A DNA stretch of 64,000 bases, taken from Streptomyces sp. T12 (GTDB taxonomy: Bacteria > Actinomycetota > Actinomycetes > Streptomycetales > Streptomycetaceae). The notes beneath the pieces were generated by a model. The model made no database searches. It was not told where the DNA came from and saw nothing but the letters and a program-made list of their open reading frames with translations. Made by a program: the position numbers and the translations under genes. Positions within the stretch are counted from its first letter, which is position 1, and each line of letters begins with the position of its first letter. The stretch covers positions 5,022,001 through 5,086,000 of the forward strand of contig NZ_CP117866.1 of NCBI RefSeq assembly GCF_028736035.1, read 5' to 3'. This document shows positions 21,501 through 30,899 of this stretch, one piece after another.

Positions 21501-24500
21501 GTGGTTGCTTCGCCCGCAGCGTTCCGCACCGGTTCCACTGCTCTCGTGCGTGCCGTGGCCCGGCCCTCGCTGCCGTTTCCTCCATGCCCTGACCTCGACG
21601 ACCGCTCGCCCAGTGGTGCGTCTGCCCGTGTGGCGTGGCTACGCGCGGTCTGGGCGAACGAGGACGTCGTCGAGGCACTCCAGCACTCCAGCCCAGTCCT
21701 GGCCGCGCAGGTAGGGGCCCTGTGTACGACCGAGTATCCAGCCCTCCGTGATGTGCAGCGCGCAGCGCTGTCCGTGGCCCGCTACCTGCTGCGGGCCCAA
21801 CACCGGGCCACGCCCTTCGGCCTGTTCGCCGGCGTGGCCGCCGCGGAGTTCGGCCCGCAAGCGCGGGCCGACTGGGGCGAGGAACACGTGGCCGTGGGCC
21901 GCGCGGGGGCAGAGTGGCTGGCGGCCCTGGGCGCACGGCTGGAGTCATGCCCGGTCCTCCTCGAACGGCTGCCCGTCGTCATCAACGACACCGTGACGTA
22001 CCGGGGAGACCGGCTCATCGTGCCGTTCCAGCCGGACGTCCAGGACGAGCGGACGCGCGCGGTCGAGGCGTCTCTGGCCCTGACTGGACCGGTGCGCGCG
22101 GTCCTGGCCGCGACCCGGGTGCCGATCCGGTTCGGCACCCTCGTGGACAGGCTCCAGGCGGAGTTCCCCGAGGCCGGTCCCGAGAAGGCGCGTCAACTGC
22201 TGGCGGAGCTGATCCGGCGGCGAGTGCTGATCACGGGCCTGCACGCTCCGAGCACTGAGACCGACGCCCTCGGGTATCTGGTGAGTCAACTCGACGCGAT
22301 CGACGCTGGAAGCCTTGCCCCGGTCGCGGAGACCGTGCGCGAACTCCGCGCGGTCCGGGCGGGTCTGGAGGAGTGCGCCACGCACGGTGGCCGGGACAGC
22401 GTCGCGGCGCGGATGCGGGACCTCGTCCCTGACCTGCGTCGCCACCCTGTCGCGCTTGACCTGCGCCTGGACGCGCAGATCGTTCTGCCGGAAGCGGTCG
22501 CCCGAGAGGTCGAGCGCGCCGCTCTCATCCTGACCCGCTTGAGCATCCGCCCGTACGGGACCGCCGCCTGGAACGAGTACCACCAGCGGTTCTACGAGCG
22601 GTACGGCATCGGCACGATGGTGCCGCTCGCGGAGGTCGTCGCGGACAGCGGCACCGGCTATCCCGACGGCTACCCAGGCGCTCCGGCCGGCGCACGCAGG
22701 CCCCGCGTCTCCGCTCGGGATGACGCCCTCGTACGGCTGGCTCAGACCGCCGCGCTCGACGGCCGCGACGAAGTGACCCTCACGGACGAACAGATCGAGG
22801 CCCTGGACGTGGGTCCCGACGAGCCTCGGCTGCCGCCGCACTTGGAAATCGGGGTGCGCGTGCACGCGTCCAGCCTGGAGGAGCTGCAGCGTGGGCGGTT
22901 CCGGCTGGAGGTCGCAAGCGTGTCCCGTGGCGCCGGCGTCTCCACGGGCCGATTCCTCCGCGTGCTGGCCCCCGCCGACCGCGAGGCCCTGGCCGCCGAG
23001 CTTGCCGACCTCCCGGCCGCGGACGGCAACACCGTGCCCGCGCAGCTCTCTTTCCCACCCCTGCTTTCCGAGAGCGCCCACGTCACCCGCTCCCCACAGG
23101 TCCTGCCCACCGTGATCAGCCTTCAGGAGCACCGCGCTCCGCAGGACACCGTCCTCACCCCGGAGGACTTGGCTGTGGGGTGCGACGGCCGCCGCATGTA
23201 CCTCGCCGTCCCCGAGCGGGGCCACCGCGTGGAGGCCGTCGGGATGCACGCGTTGAACCTGCGCACCCACACCCCGCCGCTGGTGCGGTTCCTCACCGAA
23301 CTGTCCCGCGCCCAGTGTGCGCAGGTCACCGTCTTCGACTGGGGCGCCGCAGCAGCGATGCCGTTCCTTCCACGTGTGCGGTACGGCCGGACCGTGCTGG
23401 CCCCGGCGCGCTGGCGGCTGGAGGCGTCCGAGCTACCCGGCCATACCCGCCCTCGGACCGAATGGGACGCCGCGCTCGCCGACTGGCGTGCCCGGCGGAG
23501 GCTGCCTCGCCGCGTCCATCTCGTTGAGGACGACCGGCGCCTCTTCTTCGACCTCGATGAGGCCGGCCACCGCGCGCTCCTGCGCCGGCATCTCGACCAT
23601 TCGCGCCTGGCCGTGCTCGTCGAGGCCCCGGAACCGGAGGCGTACGGCTGGTGCGGCGGGCGAGCCCACGAGGTCGTGGTGCCCCTCAAAGCAACCAGGC
23701 CGTCGGCATGGCCGCCACTGCCAGCCCCCACCCGGGCCCGCGCCCTGTCTGCGGCCCAGATTCAGACGCCCGCCGCTTCCTCGGTTCTTCTGGCCGCCCT
23801 CTACAGCGACCCCCGCCGCCAAGACGTCTTGCTCTCCCGGCACTTTCCCGGCCTCCTCGAACAGCTCGGCAACCCGCCGTGGTGGTTCATCCGCTTCCGC
23901 GACCCGGACCAGCACCTCCGCGTACGCATCGCCCTCCCCAACCCGGAAGCCTTCGCCGACACGGCCCGAACGGTGAGCGCTTGGGCCGACGAGCTACGCA
24001 GCATCGGCCTGCTGGCCGACCTGCGCTATCCCACCTCCTACCGGGAGATGGGCCGCTGGGGCTCCGGCACCGCATGGGAGGCGGCCGAGGAGGTGTTCCG
24101 GGCGGACTCGCGCGCCGTCCTGGCGCAACTCGCGCAGCCACAGCGTCCGGGCCAGCGCACGCTGGTGGCGGCCCACACCGTTGCTATCGCGTCCGCCTTC
24201 CTCGGCACCACCGAGGCCGGGATGCAATGGCTGATCAACCACGTCCCGCCGACAGCACCCGTGCCCGTTCCACGCCCGCAGTTCACCGAGGCCGTACGGC
24301 TCGCCGACCCGAGCGACGACTGGTCGGCCCTGCGCAGTGTTCCCGGCGGAGACGCCATCGTGTCCGGATGGGCCGACCGGAAAGCGGCGCTCGCCGCGTA
24401 CCGGCCGCACCTGCCCGGCCCGGACACCCAGGGCATCGCCGTCAACGACGTCCTGACCTCCCTGCTCCACGTCCACTTCGTGCGCCACGTCGCCGTGAAC

Positions 24501-24584
24501 TTCCCGGAGGAAGAGGTGTGCCTCTACCTGGCGCGCGCCGCCGCCCTGGCCTGGACCGCCCGCACCAAGGCGAGGGCCTCGTGA
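21501..24584 (+). CDS. LanB lantibiotic dehydratase
   Basis: About 1,027 residues, full length for class I LanB. The N-terminal glutamylation region (about 1-700) includes RAQHRATPFGLFAGVAAAEF near 95, typical of Lant_dehydr_N, which uses glutamyl-tRNA to activate Ser/Thr. The C-terminal elimination domain (about 750-1020) starts VLLAALYSDPRRQDVLLSRHF and includes PPWWFIRFRDPDQHLRVRI. The GTG at 21501 is 5 bases past GGAGGT; a TTG at 21498 is too close. The gene overlaps lanC by 4 bases (GTGA). Confidence 0.93.
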   Translation: MVASPAAFRTGSTALVRAVARPSLPFPPCPDLDDRSPSGASARVAWLRAVWANEDVVEALQHSSPVLAAQVGALCTTEYPALRDVQRAALSVARYLLRAQHRATPFGLFAGVAAAEFGPQARADWGEEHVAVGRAGAEWLAALGARLESCPVLLERLPVVINDTVTYRGDRLIVPFQPDVQDERTRAVEASLALTGPVRAVLAATRVPIRFGTLVDRLQAEFPEAGPEKARQLLAELIRRRVLITGLHAPSTETDALGYLVSQLDAIDAGSLAPVAETVRELRAVRAGLEECATHGGRDSVAARMRDLVPDLRRHPVALDLRLDAQIVLPEAVAREVERAALILTRLSIRPYGTAAWNEYHQRFYERYGIGTMVPLAEVVADSGTGYPDGYPGAPAGARRPRVSARDDALVRLAQTAALDGRDEVTLTDEQIEALDVGPDEPRLPPHLEIGVRVHASSLEELQRGRFRLEVASVSRGAGVSTGRFLRVLAPADREALAAELADLPAADGNTVPAQLSFPPLLSESAHVTRSPQVLPTVISLQEHRAPQDTVLTPEDLAVGCDGRRMYLAVPERGHRVEAVGMHALNLRTHTPPLVRFLTELSRAQCAQVTVFDWGAAAAMPFLPRVRYGRTVLAPARWRLEASELPGHTRPRTEWDAALADWRARRRLPRRVHLVEDDRRLFFDLDEAGHRALLRRHLDHSRLAVLVEAPEPEAYGWCGGRAHEVVVPLKATRPSAWPPLPAPTRARALSAAQIQTPAASSVLLAALYSDPRRQDVLLSRHFPGLLEQLGNPPWWFIRFRDPDQHLRVRIALPNPEAFADTARTVSAWADELRSIGLLADLRYPTSYREMGRWGSGTAWEAAEEVFRADSRAVLAQLAQPQRPGQRTLVAAHTVAIASAFLGTTEAGMQWLINHVPPTAPVPVPRPQFTEAVRLADPSDDWSALRSVPGGDAIVSGWADRKAALAAYRPHLPGPDTQGIAVNDVLTSLLHVHFVRHVAVNFPEEEVCLYLARAAALAWTARTKARAS

Positions 24585-25855
24585 CCGACCATCCCGCGCT
24601 CGGCCTGGTCGACGCCATCGCCGCCCGGCTTGCCGACCCCGACACCTTGCCCCTCGGCTTCAAGACGCTGTCCTCGGACCGGCAGCACCTCGCTTACGGC
24701 CCGCCCGGAATCGCGCTCCTGCACATCGAGCTGGCCGCGAACGGCCTCGGCCCCTGGCACCGCGCCCACGACTGGCTCACCGCCGCCACCCGGCAGCCGC
24801 TCACCAGCGGCCCGGACAGCCACCCGTTCTACGGAGTACCCGCCTTCGCCCACGCCCTGAGCTGCGCCGCCGACCACCTGCCCGACTCCTACCAAGGCGC
24901 CCTCGACACGATGGACGGCCAGATCGCAGTCGACGTCGGACGGCGTCTCGACGCCGCACACCGCCGCATCGACGCCGAACGCCTGCCACAGCTCGCCGAG
25001 TTCGACGCCATCCGGGGCCTCACCGGATACGGCGCATACCTACTGCGCCGAAACCCCGGCAGCTCCACGATGCGCGCCGTTCTCGACTACTGCGTGCGCC
25101 TCACCGAACCGATCACCCACCACGGCGAGACCCTGCCGGGCTGGTGGACGGAGACCGGGCCCTCGGGCAACCCGGACGACCGATTCCCCGGCGGGCACGC
25201 CAACACCGGTATGGCGCACGGTATCGGCGGCGTTCTCTCGCTCTTGGCCGTCGCCGCCCGGAACGGCGCCGTCACCGACGGGCACCACGCAGCACTGCGC
25301 ACCATCCTGACCTGGCTGGACCGCTGGAAGCAGAAGACCGGCGGTGGACCGGTCTGGCCGTACTGGGTCACTCAGGGCGAGCTGCGCAACGGGCGCCTCG
25401 GCCCGTCAGCCCCCAGACGGCCATCCTGGTGCTACGGCACCGCCGGCCTCGCCCGCGCCCAGCAGCTTGCCGCGCTGGCCCTCGGCGATGCCAGCCGGCA
25501 AATCGACGCGGAGAACGCGCTCGTGGCCGCCCTCACCGATCCCGAGCAGCTGAAGGCCACGACGGACAACGGCCTCTGCCACGGGTTCGCCGGCCTCGCC
25601 CACACTGCCGCGCGTACGGCCGACGACGCTCACCCCTCGACCGCGGGAAGACTCCGCGCCGCGATCCCGGCCCTCCTGGCTGAGATCACTCCCCCGGGCA
25701 CCGACCCAGAACTCATGGCCACAGCGCTCATCCAGGACGAGAAAGGCGGCCCCGGCCTCCTCGACGGCGCCGTCGGCATAGCCCTGGCCCTCCTCGCGCC
25801 CAGCACCGCCGCACCACCCCAGTCCGCCTGGGACGCCTGCCTCCTCACCGCTTGA
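24581..25855 (+). CDS. LanC lanthionine cyclase
   Basis: 424 residues with the repeated Gly-rich helical-barrel motifs of LanC (YGPPGIALLHIEL, GLTGYGAYLL, NTGMAHGIGGVLSLL, CYGTAGLARAQQL, CHGFAGLAHTA, GPGLLDGAVGIALAL). Zinc ligands are Cys284 (SWCYG), Cys333 and His334 (LCHG). It adds cysteine thiols to dehydrated Ser/Thr of the precursor to close rings. The GTG start overlaps the lanB stop; the methyltransferase gene follows 21 bases later, so the three form an operon. Confidence 0.93.
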   Translation: MTDHPALGLVDAIAARLADPDTLPLGFKTLSSDRQHLAYGPPGIALLHIELAANGLGPWHRAHDWLTAATRQPLTSGPDSHPFYGVPAFAHALSCAADHLPDSYQGALDTMDGQIAVDVGRRLDAAHRRIDAERLPQLAEFDAIRGLTGYGAYLLRRNPGSSTMRAVLDYCVRLTEPITHHGETLPGWWTETGPSGNPDDRFPGGHANTGMAHGIGGVLSLLAVAARNGAVTDGHHAALRTILTWLDRWKQKTGGGPVWPYWVTQGELRNGRLGPSAPRRPSWCYGTAGLARAQQLAALALGDASRQIDAENALVAALTDPEQLKATTDNGLCHGFAGLAHTAARTADDAHPSTAGRLRAAIPALLAEITPPGTDPELMATALIQDEKGGPGLLDGAVGIALALLAPSTAAPPQSAWDACLLTA

Positions 25856-25876
25856 ACCACCGACCGAAGGACCTGA

Positions 25877-27958
25877 ATGCCTCCCGACCGCTGGCAGCAG
25901 CACAACATCACCTTCGCCGACCGTGAGAGCGCCCGGCGCACGATCGCCGAACGCCTCGGCCCCGCTCTGATCGAGGCCGAGGCCAACGGGCAGCTCACCG
26001 GCTGGTGGTTCATGAACAAGCAGCCCTGGCCGCTGCGTTACCTCGCAGGCAAGCCTTCACCAGCCATCGAGTCGCTCCTGAGCGATCTCATCGGCGATGG
26101 CGTGGCCGTGTCGTGCCTGCCCGGCGTCTACGAGCCCGAGACCGACACGTTCGGCGGGCCCGAGGCCGTGGACGCAGCCCACGAACTGTTCCACAGCGAC
26201 TCCCGCCACCTGCTCACCTACCAGCTGAGCCCGATGCACTTGGGACGCCGGGAGACCGCCGTCCTGCTGGCGAGCGTCATGATGCGCGGTGCTGGACTCG
26301 ACTGGTTCGAACAGGGTGACGCATGGGCGAAGGTAGCGGCTCTTCGACCGGCCACCGCTTCACAACCACCCGAACGAGCTGCCGAACTGGCTCTGCCCAT
26401 GCGGAAGCTCATGACCGCCGACGCCCACAGCATCTGCCGCCCGGGTGGCCCACTCCACGCTCACGAGGAATGGGTGACCGCCTTCGAACGGGCCGGAGCC
26501 ACGCTCGCCGACCTCGCAGGCCGCGGCGCCCTCACCCGCGGCCTGCGAGCCGTCATTGCCCACCACGTGATCTTCCACGCCAACCGCGCCGGTCTCCTCC
26601 GGGACGACCAGAGCGCCCTGTCCCAGATCGCACGAGAGGTAGTCATGGGAACGAGTGACCACACCGCGTCGCCCACCGAGGCAACGGCCGACATCGATAG
26701 CGTCAGCGCGGTGAACACCGACACGATCACCATTCCCACGGCGGACGCCGAGCGCCTCCGCAACGCCCTGGTCGACCAGCTCCGCGCGGACGGACACGCC
26801 CGCACGCCCGCCGTCGAGACCGCGTTGCGGACCGTGGCCCGCCACGTGTTCGTGCCCGACGCGCCACTCGAAGACGCCTACGCCAATGCACCGGTGCACA
26901 TCAAGTACGACACCGACGGCACGTCCATCTCCTGCGCCTCCCAGCCGGGCGTCGTCGCCCTCATGCTGGACCAGCTCGAAGCCCAGCCCGGCGAGCGCAT
27001 CCTCGAACTCGGTGCCGGCACCGGCTACAACGCCGGTCTGCTCGCTCACCTGGTCGGCGAGAGCGGACACGTGACCACCCTCGACGTCGACGACGACCTC
27101 GTGGAGAGTGCCCGCACGCACCTCGCCGCCGCCGGAATCACCAACGTCGAGGCCGTGACCCGCGACGGGGCCCTCGGCTACACAGAAGCAGCGCCGTACG
27201 ACCGGATCATCGCCACCGTCGGCGCGCACGGCGTACCGCACGCCTGGCTGCAGCAGCTCGCACCCGGCGGCCGACTCCTCGTCCCCCAGCGCCTCAAGGG
27301 CACCGTCTCCCGCTCCATCGCCTACGAGCAGCGCGACGGCCGGTGGGTGTCCCTCGGCAGCGAGATGAACACCTTCATGCCGCTCCGGCGGGGCATCGCT
27401 GACGACGACCGCCGAGTGATCCCTCTCAGCACGGACGGCGCCGTACGACTCCAGGCCCCCGCCGGGCTCAACATCGACGCCGACGCCCTCGCGGGCGTAC
27501 TTGACCAGCCGCGCACCGAGGAGTGGACTGGCATGACGGTCCGCGCCATGGAGTCGCCCGAGTGGATGGAACTGTTCGTCACCAGCTCCCTGCCCTCCGG
27601 TCTGATCCGGATGCTGTTCCCCCAGAGCGCCAAAGGCACTCTGCTCACCGAGGACCCCTACCCCTCGTCCACCGCGGTCGTCGACAAGGGTGCCGTCACA
27701 TACCTCGCCCGGCGCCTTTCGAAGAAGAAAACCCCCGAGGGCGACAAGCTCTGGGAGTTCGGCGTCATCGGCCACGGCCCCGGCAGCGACGAGCTGGCCG
27801 CGAAGGTCGCCGACACCATCCGTACCTGGGACAGGGAGTACCGAGGCCGTGAGGCCACGTTCGAGATCCAGCCCCTGGACACCCCCGAGATCGAGCAGCG
27901 CTCCGGTCTCTTCGCCCTCGACACCCCGCTGAACCGCATCGTCGTCGACTGGCGATGA
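25877..27958 (+). CDS. FxLD-system methyltransferase: elimination-like domain fused to PIMT
   Basis: 693 residues in two parts. Residues about 1-257 (DRWQQHNITFADRESARRT, WWFMNKQPWPLRYLAG, HLLTYQLSPMHLGRRETAVLL) resemble the SpaB_C/thiopeptide-type elimination domain. Residues about 290-510 are protein-L-isoaspartate methyltransferase-like (VARHVFVPDAPLEDAYAN, SCASQPGVVALMLDQL, SAM site ILELGAGTGYN at 375-385, YDRIIATVGAHGVPHAWLQQL), with a C-terminal tail to 693. Related LanS-type PIMTs methylate an Asp of the lanthipeptide and drive succinimide/isoaspartate formation. LanB already has its own elimination domain, so this one may bind or position the peptide. Confidence 0.9.
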   Translation: MPPDRWQQHNITFADRESARRTIAERLGPALIEAEANGQLTGWWFMNKQPWPLRYLAGKPSPAIESLLSDLIGDGVAVSCLPGVYEPETDTFGGPEAVDAAHELFHSDSRHLLTYQLSPMHLGRRETAVLLASVMMRGAGLDWFEQGDAWAKVAALRPATASQPPERAAELALPMRKLMTADAHSICRPGGPLHAHEEWVTAFERAGATLADLAGRGALTRGLRAVIAHHVIFHANRAGLLRDDQSALSQIAREVVMGTSDHTASPTEATADIDSVSAVNTDTITIPTADAERLRNALVDQLRADGHARTPAVETALRTVARHVFVPDAPLEDAYANAPVHIKYDTDGTSISCASQPGVVALMLDQLEAQPGERILELGAGTGYNAGLLAHLVGESGHVTTLDVDDDLVESARTHLAAAGITNVEAVTRDGALGYTEAAPYDRIIATVGAHGVPHAWLQQLAPGGRLLVPQRLKGTVSRSIAYEQRDGRWVSLGSEMNTFMPLRRGIADDDRRVIPLSTDGAVRLQAPAGLNIDADALAGVLDQPRTEEWTGMTVRAMESPEWMELFVTSSLPSGLIRMLFPQSAKGTLLTEDPYPSSTAVVDKGAVTYLARRLSKKKTPEGDKLWEFGVIGHGPGSDELAAKVADTIRTWDREYRGREATFEIQPLDTPEIEQRSGLFALDTPLNRIVVDWR

Positions 27959-28046
27959 CGCCCCACGCGTAGCGGACGGCGCCCGTCGGCACACGGCTGG
28001 CGGGCACCGTCGCCTCAGCAGTCGTCACTCTCGACCCGGGGGATCC

Positions 28047-29180
28047 ATGGACCCGCACGGCCCCATAGCCCAGCGTTTCCCGCTCGTCGCTCGATTCCGC
28101 CCCGCCTGCCTGCCCCTGCCCGAGCGTGTGCACAGTCTCGTCGACCTGGCCGACACTGCGGTGAACAAGACCGACCAGGGGCTTGCATCGGCTGTCTACA
28201 ACCAGGCCGCGCTCATCGCCTCCGACCTCGGCCTTCCCGGCCTCGCCCGCGAGATGTGCCACCAGCACGCCGCCGCCTACCTCCACGCCTGCCCCCTGCC
28301 CGGCATGAGCGCTATCCGAGGACTGGAACCGGTCGTCAACCTGGCCCGCCTCCAGATCCGCGCCGGTCACGCCGATGAGGGCCGTCAGCGACTCCTCGAC
28401 CTGTACAAGGCCGTCGAGTCGGGCACGGCCGCCCGCTTCGAGGGCGTCAACGTACCCGCGGACCTCACTGCGACCGACGAAGACCGCCAGGAGGTTCGCG
28501 CGTGGCTGTGGCGCGTACTCCTCGCCGACGGCACGCGCACCCTCACCACCGAGGGGCGATGGGACGAGGCCCTGGCGCACATCGAAGCCCACCACGGCAT
28601 CGGAAAGCGGATGCTCGACGGTCGACAGGTCGCCGTGCTCGCCGCCCTCGTTGCGGGTGACACCTCGTGGGCCACTGTCCTCCTCGCCGACACAATGCCC
28701 GGCGATCCGTGGGAGCAAGCCGTCACGGCATGCCTGACCGTCCTGTGCCGCCGCGACGCCGGGCAGCCGATCGACGGCCACCTGGCGGACCTGGTGGCGG
28801 CCTACCTCGGACGGAAGACCGAACTCGGGATGACCGTCTTCGACACCCGGCTCGGACTCACAATCCTCGACGCGATCGGCTCCGCCGGGGCGCTCACCGC
28901 GCACCGCATCGTCGCGGACCTCCACCGCAGGACGACGGACGCCGAGGACGGCTACGCGGCCCGCGAGAACTTGGCTCATCCTCTGTTCACCGAGATCGCC
29001 ACCGACCGGCAGGTGCAGGACTGTCGCGCGCTGGTGCACGCCTGCGCCCTCGGTGCTGGGATCCTCCCGGACGAGCTGCGAGGAGAACTGACGGCGGCTC
29101 TGCACGCCAGCGACAGCATGATCCGGGAAAGCGTCGCACGTTCCTCCGATCCCGGAGGAACGCAACCACTGCGGTTCTGA
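28047..29180 (+). CDS. Uncharacterised helical protein of the lanthipeptide locus
   Basis: 377 residues, ATG preceded by GGGGGA. No motif that I recognise. It is helical and Ala/Leu/Arg-rich with TPR-like repetition (ASAVYNQAALIASDLGLPG, ARLQIRAGHADEGRQRLLDL, EGRWDEALAHIEAHHG). No signal peptide or membrane segment. It lies 88 bases downstream of the methyltransferase on the same strand and ends 6 bases from the convergent relaxase gene, so it is probably the last gene of the cluster; a scaffolding or regulatory role is conceivable. Confidence 0.75.
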   Translation: MDPHGPIAQRFPLVARFRPACLPLPERVHSLVDLADTAVNKTDQGLASAVYNQAALIASDLGLPGLAREMCHQHAAAYLHACPLPGMSAIRGLEPVVNLARLQIRAGHADEGRQRLLDLYKAVESGTAARFEGVNVPADLTATDEDRQEVRAWLWRVLLADGTRTLTTEGRWDEALAHIEAHHGIGKRMLDGRQVAVLAALVAGDTSWATVLLADTMPGDPWEQAVTACLTVLCRRDAGQPIDGHLADLVAAYLGRKTELGMTVFDTRLGLTILDAIGSAGALTAHRIVADLHRRTTDAEDGYAARENLAHPLFTEIATDRQVQDCRALVHACALGAGILPDELRGELTAALHASDSMIRESVARSSDPGGTQPLRF

Positions 29181-29186
29181 CGGTGT

Positions 29187-30899
29187 CTATCGGCGCTGTC
29201 GGTGATGCTGATTGGTAGGCGGAGCCACCGAGGGGAGCCGACTGTTTCCGGTCTGCTGAGTGGGGATCGAGCCTGCCATGGTCGACTGCAGGCGGGCGGC
29301 TTCGGCAAGACGGTTGCGTGCCGGGTTCCGGCCGGTGTGCTGGATGCGGGTGATCAGCACGCGGGCGGGTTGGCGGGCAGTGGTCAACTCGCGTTGGGCG
29401 GCAGCCTCCTTGAGGAGCTGGTGCGGCTGGTGGCCACGGGCTTCGGCGTCAGCGAGGACGGTGGCGAGCGCCGGCCAGGCCGGGTCGGCGAGGATCCGCT
29501 CGGCGTGGTCAGGGACAGCTGCTCGTACGTCGTTGGCGAGAACACGGCGGGCTTGATCCCTGGGCGGCCGGGCTGTGAGTTCGGCGAGCGTCGGAGCAAG
29601 TGCTCGGTCTGCGGCTGCCTGGAGGTGCCGGACGGCCTGGCGGGCGGCGTCGGCCTGGTGAGCGTGGCTCTTCGCTTCGTGCCAGCGCCCGGCGACGATG
29701 GTCGCCCAGACGAGGGCTGCGACCAAGGCGGCCAGTGCGCTGCCGTCGGGTCCGGTGGCGGTGTGGACGATGTCGCGGGCAGCGCTACGCAGCGCGTGAG
29801 CGGCACGGTCTTCCGCCCGTACCTGGGAACGCTGAGCTCGGGCGAACGCCTTGGATGCGGCCTGGAGTTCGGCGCGCAGAGTTTCGGGGGCTTTCTGGGC
29901 GGTGGCTTCAAGGAGTTCACCGAGGGCGGTGACGTGGGCCTGGGCGTGGCTGTCGTCGGCCAGGTCGGTGTGGAGGGCGTCGAGGGCCTCGGTGGCCTGC
30001 TGCCAGGGGGTGCTGGGGCGGTCGCGGCGGGCGGTGGGGTGTTCTTCGGGCTGGCTGGATTCGAGGCGGGCCTTGATTTTGGGCAGGGTGAGGTCGGGGG
30101 CGATCTTGCCTCCGGGGTGGAAGATCTGCTCCTGGTTCTCGTTGAGGTCGCCGGAGCGGCCGGCGGCGTAGCCGAGGAGGTCTCCTGACGGACCGCGCCG
30201 GGCCTGGACCTCGATGCCGTCGGCTTGCAGGTAGGCGATGAATTCCTCGGCGTTGGTCACGTGCGGGATGGCGGCGCGGATGCGGTCCTGGAGCCACTCG
30301 CGGCTGGGCTGTTCCCAGCCGAGGCGTTCGGCCTTGTGCATCTCGGCCTGGGTCGGGCGGCGGGTGCCGGTGCGGTCGCCCTTGTTCAACTGCCGGAGCC
30401 CGTATTCTTTCTCGATCTCGCGGCAGGCGTCGCCGACGCGAAGTCCGCTGTCGTGGAGTTTGGGGCGGCGGCCGTCTTCGCGGACGGTGGTGGCGAGGAT
30501 GTGGATGTGGTCGTCGGCGTGGCGTACGGCGATCCAGCGGCAGGCCAGGTCGTCGCCGGCGGGGGCGATTCCGGCCGCCTGGACGATGCGCTGGGCGATC
30601 TCGCCCCACTCTGCGTCGGAGAGGTAGCGGTCCTCGGGGGCGGCGCGGACGGGGCAGTGCCAGACATGGTCGGAGACCTTCTTGCCGAACTCGCTGTTGC
30701 GCAGGTGGACGGGCTCGTCGAGGTAGCGGGCGAGCGCGGTGAGGGTGGCGTTCTCGTCGCGGCCGGGGTCGGGCATGCCGAGCATCGCGAACCCGGCGAC
30801 GATGTGCGGGTCGAGGTGCTCGTCGTGGCGGCCGGGGCCGTAGAGGTAGGCGAGCAGGCCGCGGGTGTTGGACCCGGCCGGTTTGATGGCGGCGATCAC
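29187..30899 (-). CDS. Relaxase (MobA-like HUH nuclease)
   Basis: 570 residues. The N-terminal 300 form a mobilisation relaxase: IAAIKPAGSNTRGLLAYLYG, DHVWHCPVRA near 77-86 and the metal motif WIAVRHADDHIHILATT with His127, His131 and His133. The conserved Tyr nucleophile is probably one of Tyr18 or Tyr20. The C-terminal half is helical, Ala/Arg-rich, with a membrane-like or coiled stretch (SALAALVAALVWATIVAG). It nicks at oriT and pilots the strand during conjugation. The GTG start overlaps the mobC stop. Confidence 0.88.
   Translation of the reverse strand: MIAAIKPAGSNTRGLLAYLYGPGRHDEHLDPHIVAGFAMLGMPDPGRDENATLTALARYLDEPVHLRNSEFGKKVSDHVWHCPVRAAPEDRYLSDAEWGEIAQRIVQAAGIAPAGDDLACRWIAVRHADDHIHILATTVREDGRRPKLHDSGLRVGDACREIEKEYGLRQLNKGDRTGTRRPTQAEMHKAERLGWEQPSREWLQDRIRAAIPHVTNAEEFIAYLQADGIEVQARRGPSGDLLGYAAGRSGDLNENQEQIFHPGGKIAPDLTLPKIKARLESSQPEEHPTARRDRPSTPWQQATEALDALHTDLADDSHAQAHVTALGELLEATAQKAPETLRAELQAASKAFARAQRSQVRAEDRAAHALRSAARDIVHTATGPDGSALAALVAALVWATIVAGRWHEAKSHAHQADAARQAVRHLQAAADRALAPTLAELTARPPRDQARRVLANDVRAAVPDHAERILADPAWPALATVLADAEARGHQPHQLLKEAAAQRELTTARQPARVLITRIQHTGRNPARNRLAEAARLQSTMAGSIPTQQTGNSRLPSVAPPTNQHHRQRR

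Noticed and set aside
26360..27994. A 544-codon minus-strand frame
   Set aside because: Antisense to the FxLD methyltransferase gene, which has clear motifs.
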